A DNA stretch of 5,798 nt from contig JAIRTN010000037.1 of the NCBI GenBank assembly GCA_031254905.1, forward strand, positions 1 to 5,798. The letters run 5' to 3'. The first letter of the stretch is position 1. The number at the start of each line of letters is the position of its first letter. Below, in pieces: positions 1 through 4,321 of this stretch. A program made the position numbers and the translations under genes. Origin of the DNA: Coriobacteriales bacterium (lineage in GTDB: Bacteria; Actinomycetota; Coriobacteriia; Coriobacteriales; UBA8131). The notes under the pieces were generated by a model that saw only the letters and a list, made by a program, of their open reading frames with translations, made no database searches and was not told the DNA's origin.

Positions 1-11
1 CGCAGTCGCAA

Positions 12-57
12 ACTCTTAATCCCAAGGTCCGGGGTTCGAGTCCCCGACGGCCCACCA
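12..57 (+). tRNA. 3' fragment of tRNA-Lys(CTT), probable att-site remnant
   Basis: From base 12 onward the sequence reads as a tRNA 3' half. There is an anticodon loop CTCTTAA (13-19, anticodon CTT, Lys), a variable loop AGGTC (25-29), a perfect 5-bp T stem (30-34 with 42-46) around TTCGAGT, an acceptor strand ACGGCCC, discriminator A54 and an encoded CCA (55-57). The 5' strand of the anticodon stem should be TGGGA, but bases 8-12 are GCAAA and only A12 pairs. Bases 1-11 do not resemble a D arm either. Tyrosine recombinases often integrate within tRNA anticodon loops and leave such a 3' half at the far end of the element. I therefore read this as an attachment-site remnant and not a working tRNA; the intact gene would lie outside the window. 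A badly degenerate tRNA gene is the alternative. Confidence 0.6.
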
Positions 58-121
58 TTTCTCGAAACTTCACTCCTTCGACCACCCCACTCGTCGCACT
101 CACAAGTTCGCTGCGTTCCAT

Positions 122-185
122 GGGTTCGCGCAAGCGCTCCCCGTTCTCGCTGAAAACGCAATGCGTTTTCCGGGCGCTCGAACCC
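122..185. repeat. Nested inverted repeat with central 19-bp palindrome
   Basis: The core, GAAAACGCAATGCGTTTTC at 152-170, is a perfect 9-bp inverted repeat around one central A. Outside it AGCGC (133-137) faces GCGCT (174-178), and further out GGGTTCG (122-128) faces CGAACCC (179-185), so complementary arms occur at three levels around one axis. No U-run follows it on either strand, so it does not look like an intrinsic terminator. A protein-binding palindrome, a REP-like unit or the tip of a small mobile element are all possible. Confidence 0.5.
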
Positions 186-186
186 T

Positions 187-207
187 CGGCGAGCCACTGG
201 CTTGCCG
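187..207. repeat. 9-bp stem, 3-nt loop hairpin
   Basis: CGGCGAGCC (187-195) pairs with GGCTTGCCG (199-207) around the loop ACT. All nine positions pair if one G-U is allowed. It directly abuts the second tRNA 3'-end copy and follows the nested inverted repeat. No U-rich tail follows it on the plus strand, which argues against a terminator. Confidence 0.5.
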
Positions 208-209
208 AC

Positions 210-225
210 CCCCGACGGCCCACCA
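210..225 (+). repeat. Second copy of tRNA-Lys 3' end (16 bp direct repeat)
   Basis: CCCCGACGGCCCACCA here is identical to bases 42-57, the T-stem 3' strand, acceptor strand and CCA of the tRNA fragment. Bases 204-209 do not match the T loop, so the identity stops abruptly. A hairpin with a U-rich tail begins 19 bp after this copy, the usual distance for a tRNA terminator. That suggests this copy, and not the one at 57, adjoins the original downstream flank of the tRNA gene. It is too short to be a gene. Confidence 0.6.
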
Positions 226-243
226 GACGTTTTCGCAGGTAAA

Positions 244-271
244 AGCCACTTTTTCGAGTGGCTGTTTTGTT
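244..271 (+). terminator. Rho-independent terminator, possibly bidirectional
   Basis: AGCCACT (244-250) pairs perfectly with AGTGGCT (257-263) around TTTTCG, and the U-rich tract GTTTTGTT follows on the plus strand. Read on the minus strand, the same stem is followed by TTT and then ACC, a weaker tail. It lies 19 bp past the second tRNA 3'-end copy and about 80 bp past the stop of the convergent LuxR-type gene, so it could serve transcription from both sides. Confidence 0.6.
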
Positions 272-342
272 GTTCAGGGGTACCCGACTTTTCGAGCCCA
301 CTCGCTGCTTTTGGGATTTTGGTTGCGAGTGTGGGAGGGGCT

Positions 343-2886
343 TTACATGAGGTGTTTGGTGGTGGCGACGCGGATGGCGTCGAGGGCGCTTTCGGCGCCT
401 AGTTTCTGGTAAATCATCTGCAACATGGATTTTACGGTGTTGACTGAAACGCCGTGTGCGAGCGAAATCTCTGTGCGCGACAGGCCGTGTGAGAGGTCTT
501 GGAGAATCGCGAGTTCTCTTTGGGTGAGTTGGACTTCCGCGGTAAGCCCGTGTGTCTCCAGATAACGAGAGCGGACATGCGCGACGCGCTTGGCATAGGT
601 TGTTGCTCGACTGCGAATGGTCTCGAGCCATTCGGTTGGTATTCCCGCCACCTCTGCCTTCAGGGCCGCGTTGGCGAGGCTGCGCATGTTGTTGCCCAAC
701 TCTATGAGGGGCATGATGAGTTCGTTGGGGCGCGAGAGTTCGTAGGCCTCCCCTAGCCACTCAAGGGCCTGTGCTCGATTGCCGAGACGCAGGTGACAGA
801 CCGCGCGGACAGCCGCGAAGCCGACTTGCCCGATGAGAAAGCGCATGACGCCGAAGCGAGCGGCGCGGTCGTCGGCGAAGGCGAGCAAAGTTTGGTAGTC
901 CTTGATGGCGAGGTAGTACTTGACCTTGGTGAAGTCATCCGGTCCTTCGATGAGACTATTCAGCCCCGAGGACCATAAATCGCTTTTCAGCCAACTTTCC
1001 ACGCGGCTGACCTCGCCAATCATCGCGAAGAACCAGCTTGTGACAATCTCATTCAGCAAATGGCGATTCATGAAAGACTTCTCCCCCATGAGGATGTCGA
1101 GTTGCGCAAAGACCTCCATGATGCGCTCATATTTGCCGGTTTGGAGATAGGCGCGAATCAGGAGATAGAGCGCTCTTATCTCCGTTTCCACCTGTCCGAA
1201 TTCGTGTGCCTGACGGACGCAGCGCAAGGCGTATCGTTCTGTTTCGTCGGGCAGCCCGCGGAAATACGCGTACTCGGAGCGCATGAGGCTATCGAGGCCA
1301 TACATGCAGCCGCGCAGCGTAATCGTGGTGCAGGGAATCGACTGGCGCACGGCTTCGATGCAGGCCTCCGGCCCCCCGGCCTGAGCGTTTCCGACCCGCA
1401 GCGCGTAGGAGCCCACACTGAAGATGAGAAAGCCGCTTGCGGGAGCGCGCGCCGCGGACTCGGCGTATTCGAGCGCGTCTCTGAAGTGCTCGAAGAAGCT
1501 GTAGTCGTGCGTTTCGGGGCAGGTAATCATCTTGGCGTACCCGAGGTTGTTGTGCAGGCCCATCAGGGTACGGTTGTTTCCGGCGCTCGGCGGCCGCTGT
1601 TCGAGCAGGGCGATATACTCATACACCAACTCGATTGACTCCTCGATGCGCCCCAGAGTCATGATGAGGCGCGTATGCAGTACCCGCGCCCCCGGGTTTG
1701 TGTCGAAAAACCCGGCCGGCGCCTGCTCGAGCGCGTCTAATAGTTCTGAGGCGATGTCGATGGGCATTACCAGCGGATAGCTGAAGGCCACGTTGACGAT
1801 GGCGTCGAAGTCTCCCATTGCACGATAGTATGATAGTGCATCAACGCGATACCCGTTTGCATCGCACCAACGCGCCGCCTTTCCGTAGACCTCGCGGCAT
1901 TGCTCCTCCGTAAGCAAATTCTGCTTCTCCGTGAGATACTGCAAGAGCAGATGATGAATACGGTACACGTGCATGTAGTGGTCGAAGCGTATCAGCGAAC
2001 TGGCGTCCGCAAGCTCCCTCATTGTCTCCTGCCCGCCTCCCAACTCGGTAATCAGTTCGGGCGACAGGTGCCGGAGAAGCGAGAGCCTGAGCAAAAAGGC
2101 CCTGCGTTCCTCGGAAATGACGGAGAAGAACTCATTCTCGATGATGCGTTTGAAGTTGCCTCTGAGCGCCGCGCGAACGTAGGCGCTGTCGTCGGGCCTG
2201 CGCTCAAGGAGCCGCGCCGCGAAGGAAACCGCGATGGGCATTCCTTCTGTCTCACAATAGATGTCTTCCACCACCTCATTGTCAACCACGATACCCACCG
2301 ACGCGAAATACTCCCGTATCTCGCTTTTGGTAAAGGAAAGTTCGTTTTCGTCGATGCGCGAAAGGCGCTTGTCTCTGAGGAGTTCGCTCGAATTGGGAAG
2401 ATTGTCATGGCGCGACAGTACGATGGCGCAAACACCCGACGAAAGCGAATCGAGCAGTCGCGCGATGAAGTCGAGGACGGGGCCATCCTCGAGCAGATAC
2501 AGGTCATCGAGAACGAGTATGTAGCGGTAACGGGATTTCAGTTCATTGCGAAACAATTCCGCGAGATAACGACGCATTTCCTCGGAAGCGGGAAAGCCCA
2601 GATTCGACACGGCGGCTGCCAATCTGGGGTTGAGCGGCTCAATGGCTTGCGTAAATGTCTCCCAAAAATGGGAGGTCATGACATCATTGGCCGAAAGCTG
2701 CACCCATAGGGCGCGTGTCTCGCTCTCCTTCAGCGTCTCTCGCAGATAGGTGTATACTGAGACTGATTTCCCGTAGCCGGGACCAGCGATAACCGTAGTG
2801 ACAGGGCGCAACAAGGCCGCGTCAAACACGGCGTCCATACGCAGCCTATGAAAGACTCCCTGCCTCTCGATGTCCATCAGCGCCAA
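343..2886 (-). CDS. LAL/MalT-like ATP-dependent LuxR-family transcriptional regulator
   Basis: The 847-residue product is predicted to be a large cytoplasmic STAND-type transcription activator, close in length to MalT (about 900). Residues 35-41 form a Walker A motif (GPGYGKS) and 123-128 a Walker B motif (ILVLDD). VLSR follows at 156-159, and GMPIAV at 215-220 resembles the GLPL motif of STAND ATPases. Around 265-318 is a winged-helix-like region ending in HHLLLQYL. Residues from about 330 to 760 are helical and TPR/SARP-like, the usual sensor and oligomerisation part. Residues 787-845 are a LuxR-type HTH (LTQRELAIL, SRTEISLAHGVSVNTVKSML, IYQKLGAES). It stops at TAA. The likely start is TTG at 2886, with GGAGG 10 nt upstream; ATG at 2877 is the alternative and would remove three residues. 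In the family, ATP plus an inducer drives oligomerisation and promoter activation. The inducer and target genes cannot be read here; only a kinase/c-di-GMP operon lies nearby. Confidence 0.93.
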   Translation of the reverse strand: MALMDIERQGVFHRLRMDAVFDAALLRPVTTVIAGPGYGKSVSVYTYLRETLKESETRALWVQLSANDVMTSHFWETFTQAIEPLNPRLAAAVSNLGFPASEEMRRYLAELFRNELKSRYRYILVLDDLYLLEDGPVLDFIARLLDSLSSGVCAIVLSRHDNLPNSSELLRDKRLSRIDENELSFTKSEIREYFASVGIVVDNEVVEDIYCETEGMPIAVSFAARLLERRPDDSAYVRAALRGNFKRIIENEFFSVISEERRAFLLRLSLLRHLSPELITELGGGQETMRELADASSLIRFDHYMHVYRIHHLLLQYLTEKQNLLTEEQCREVYGKAARWCDANGYRVDALSYYRAMGDFDAIVNVAFSYPLVMPIDIASELLDALEQAPAGFFDTNPGARVLHTRLIMTLGRIEESIELVYEYIALLEQRPPSAGNNRTLMGLHNNLGYAKMITCPETHDYSFFEHFRDALEYAESAARAPASGFLIFSVGSYALRVGNAQAGGPEACIEAVRQSIPCTTITLRGCMYGLDSLMRSEYAYFRGLPDETERYALRCVRQAHEFGQVETEIRALYLLIRAYLQTGKYERIMEVFAQLDILMGEKSFMNRHLLNEIVTSWFFAMIGEVSRVESWLKSDLWSSGLNSLIEGPDDFTKVKYYLAIKDYQTLLAFADDRAARFGVMRFLIGQVGFAAVRAVCHLRLGNRAQALEWLGEAYELSRPNELIMPLIELGNNMRSLANAALKAEVAGIPTEWLETIRSRATTYAKRVAHVRSRYLETHGLTAEVQLTQRELAILQDLSHGLSRTEISLAHGVSVNTVKSMLQMIYQKLGAESALDAIRVATTKHLM

Positions 2887-2896
2887 ACCCCAAGAG

Positions 2897-2901
2897 CCTC
2901 C
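2897..2901 (-). promoter_or_regulatory. Shine-Dalgarno GGAGG for the LuxR-type gene
   Basis: The minus strand reads GGAGG here, 10 nt before TTG at 2886 and 19 nt before the in-frame ATG at 2877. Only a weaker GGGG precedes the ATG at usable distance. This favours the TTG start, although 10 nt is slightly long. Confidence 0.5.
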
Positions 2902-2917
2902 GGAATCTTAAAGGGCT

Positions 2918-3028
2918 TCGGAAGGACCCTCAGAGGGGTCTTTGTGAGAGCCTTGGGACGGACCTTTGGACGGGCGCCCAGAGCGGGTGCCTTTGGACGG
3001 ACCTTGGAACGGACCTCCAAAAGGGTCT
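2918..3028 (-). repeat. Degenerate 12-bp tandem repeat array upstream of the LuxR-type gene
   Basis: On the minus strand, bases 3016 down to 2918 divide into consecutive units of about 12 bp: AGGTCCGTTCCA, AGGTCCGTCCAA, AGGCACCCGCTC, one 15-bp unit ending in CGTCCAA, AGGTCCGTCCCA, AGGCTCTCACAA, AGACCCCTCTGA and GGGTCCTTCCGA. A further related unit, AGACCCTTTTGG, lies in 3028-3017. The consensus is near AGGTCCGTCCAA. Because the units are multiples of three, the DNA reads through as a low-complexity peptide with a 4-residue period, but no ribosome site or family similarity supports translation. The array ends about 30 bp before the LuxR-type start, so it would fall in the leader or promoter. 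Repeated operator sites and simple replication slippage are both possible. Confidence 0.6.
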
Positions 3029-3029
3029 T

Positions 3030-3134
3030 GGGAAAGAAAGCGACGAGTGCCGTGTGAAGGGAGTGGGGCTGAAGCGACGGCACGAGGCATGTGCCGAATG
3101 AGGGGAGTGGTGCTGAAGGCACGACACTCGTCGC
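3030..3134 (-). terminator. Long inverted repeat followed by U-rich tract, possible operon terminator
   Basis: On the minus strand GCGACGAGTGTCGTG (3134-3120) can pair with CACGGCACTCGTCGC (3054-3040) at 14 of 15 positions, the fifteenth being an internal mismatch. The 3' arm is followed directly by TTTCTTTCCC (3039-3030). The intervening 65 nt holds a smaller hairpin, GGCAC (3095-3091) with GTGCC (3083-3079). It lies 72 nt past the stop of the HD-GYP gene, where a terminator would fit. The large loop and the C-interrupted U tract make this uncertain; a structured leader or a mobile-repeat remnant is possible. Confidence 0.35.
3047..3118. repeat. Pair of 28-bp direct repeats, 44 bp apart
   Basis: Bases 3047-3074 and 3091-3118 match at 24 of 28 positions. 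Both begin GTGCCG and share GGGAGTGG and GCTGAAG, with differences at repeat positions 7, 8, 12 and 21. The similarity does not extend clearly through the 16-bp spacer. Both copies lie inside the long inverted repeat of the same spacer. There are only two copies, so this is not a CRISPR array. Confidence 0.55.
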
Positions 3135-3205
3135 ATAGGGAGCACGCCGCGTCCTGGACGGGGACAAGGGACGGGCGTATCGATATGTCACCATTAGTTT
3201 GTCCA

Positions 3206-4321
3206 TCAGCTTGCCAATCGTTCACAAGCGAGGGAGGACACGCGACTACGGTCTTGGACGACCTCGGCGAACTTATCCTCGACCCTGATAAACGAATCGA
3301 CAAGCGCGGGGTCGAAGTGTAGTCCTTTCCCTTGGAGTATGATGGACTTGGCCTCCTCAAAACTGAAGGCCTTCTTGTAGGGGCGAACCGATATGAGGGC
3401 GTCATAGACATCGGCTACCGCCATCAGGCGGCCTTCAAGGGGGATTTCCATCCCGCGAAGGCCCCGTGGGTATCCGCTGCCATCCCATTTTTCATGGTGT
3501 GTGCCCGCAATCGTTTTCGCGTATTCCAGAAACGACGTTTCACAGGTGTTTCGCTCTATTCTTTCGAGAGCCAAAAGCCCGTAATCAACGTGTTTTTTCA
3601 TAATCTCGAATTCTTCGGGAGTGAGTTTCCCGGGTTTGTTGAGAATGGTGTCGCTGATGGCTATCTTGCCGGTGTCGTGCAGCGGCGCGGAAAGCAGCAT
3701 CAGTTCGAGGTCCCACGTGGCGATGACATTGGTATACACGCCGTTGGCGAGAAGGTCCTCGATGAGCAGGCGCATGAAGTTTTGTGTGCGCTCGATGTGC
3801 CCGCCCGTGGCACTGTCGCGGGATTCTATCATCTCCGAAACAGTGACAAGCATTGCGTTTTGCAGCAGAAATACCCGTTCGGTCTTGCGCCTCACTTCTT
3901 CTTGGAGGTTCTCGTTGTAGTGCCGAAGCCTCCTGCCCTGCTCTGCGATAAGTATTTGGTTTTTGATACGCCGCATGAGCAGAGGCGCGCTGAAGGGTTT
4001 GGTAACGTAATCGACCGCGCCGAGCTCAAAGCCCTCAATCTCGCTGCCCTCATCGGCCTTCGCCGTGAGGAAAATCACCGGTATCGGGGGCAATTCGCTG
4101 CACTTCTTGAGCCGCCGCAGCGTTTCGTAGCCATCCATCCCCGGCATTTCGATGTCGAGGAGGATGAGGTCGGGATTCATCACCCCTACCTTTTCGAGCA
4201 ACTGCGCGCCCGACTGTACGGGGTACACCTCGTACCGTTCTTTCAAAATGTTGCGTCCAATCGCGAGGTTGGTCATATTGTCATCGACCAATGCAATTCT
4301 ACGACGCCGCTCGGTAATCAT
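3206..4321 (-). CDS. Response regulator with HD-GYP domain (predicted cyclic di-GMP phosphodiesterase)
   Basis: The 371-residue product is predicted to be a complete, cytoplasmic, RpfG-like two-domain regulator. The receiver spans about 8-125: acidic pair D13/D14, phospho-acceptor D56 in LLDIEMPGMDG, T86 (LTAK) and K108 (TKPF). A charged, probably coiled-coil linker (about 126-155) leads to the HD-GYP domain (about 156-350). Its metal and substrate motifs look intact: H175 (TGGHIERT), H215/D216 (LHDTGK), H244 (KKHV), H275/H276 with HHEKWDGSGYP (275-285), and D304 (VADVYDAL). HD-GYP enzymes hydrolyse cyclic di-GMP to pGpG or GMP. Phosphorylation at D56 presumably controls that activity. The ATG at 4321 is well placed, with AAAGGAG 6 nt upstream inside the end of the kinase gene; the stop is TGA. 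The 23-bp overlap with the kinase gene points to translational coupling and makes the kinase the likely phosphodonor. Confidence 0.95.
   Translation of the reverse strand: MITERRRRIALVDDNMTNLAIGRNILKERYEVYPVQSGAQLLEKVGVMNPDLILLDIEMPGMDGYETLRRLKKCSELPPIPVIFLTAKADEGSEIEGFELGAVDYVTKPFSAPLLMRRIKNQILIAEQGRRLRHYNENLQEEVRRKTERVFLLQNAMLVTVSEMIESRDSATGGHIERTQNFMRLLIEDLLANGVYTNVIATWDLELMLLSAPLHDTGKIAISDTILNKPGKLTPEEFEIMKKHVDYGLLALERIERNTCETSFLEYAKTIAGTHHEKWDGSGYPRGLRGMEIPLEGRLMAVADVYDALISVRPYKKAFSFEEAKSIILQGKGLHFDPALVDSFIRVEDKFAEVVQDRSRVSSLACERLAS

Larger units (their letters stand above)
58..209. other. Non-coding stretch between two tRNA 3'-end copies
   Basis: This stretch of about 150 bp separates two copies of the same tRNA 3' end. 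I find no ORF with start signals or recognisable protein content. It is dominated by inverted repeats (122-185 and 187-207, listed separately). It may be a short insertion or the residue of an older integration event. No function can be assigned from sequence alone. Confidence 0.4.

Noticed and set aside
296..334. Imperfect hairpin just past the LuxR-type stop as a terminator
   Set aside because: The ACTCGC/GCGAGT stem has a bulge and a 19-nt loop, and no U-run follows on the minus strand. The hairpin at 244-263 is a better candidate.
161..412. Short plus-strand open frames after the tRNA remnant
   Set aside because: They run through hairpins, a terminator-like element and the 3' end of the convergent regulator, with no convincing ribosome site.
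1060..1638. Plus-strand open frame (192 codons) inside the LuxR-type gene
   Set aside because: It is antisense to a continuous, motif-bearing 847-residue gene. Its translation has no recognisable family, and no ribosome site stood out.
1900..2709. Plus-strand open frame (269 codons) opposite the ATPase domain
   Set aside because: It lies opposite the Walker A/B-encoding part of the regulator; its length comes from codon bias of the real gene.
2925..2940. GACCC/GGGTC hairpin followed by TTT on the plus strand
   Set aside because: There is no plus-strand gene for it to terminate, the stem is only five pairs plus a wobble, and it falls within the tandem repeat array that explains its symmetry.
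3047..3118. Direct repeats as a CRISPR array
   Set aside because: There are only two imperfect copies with a 16-bp spacer, and no cas gene is present.
3170..3205. Possible promoter for the LuxR-type gene (TGGACA at 3205-3200)
   Set aside because: It resembles a -35 box, but no acceptable -10 hexamer lies 16-18 nt downstream. I see no convincing sigma-70 promoter in the spacer.
2877..3411. Minus-strand open frames across the spacer (109 and 167 codons)
   Set aside because: Their apparent length comes from the 12-bp tandem repeats, which give low-complexity KVRP- or GPSKG-like peptides. They overlap both flanking genes and match no family I know.
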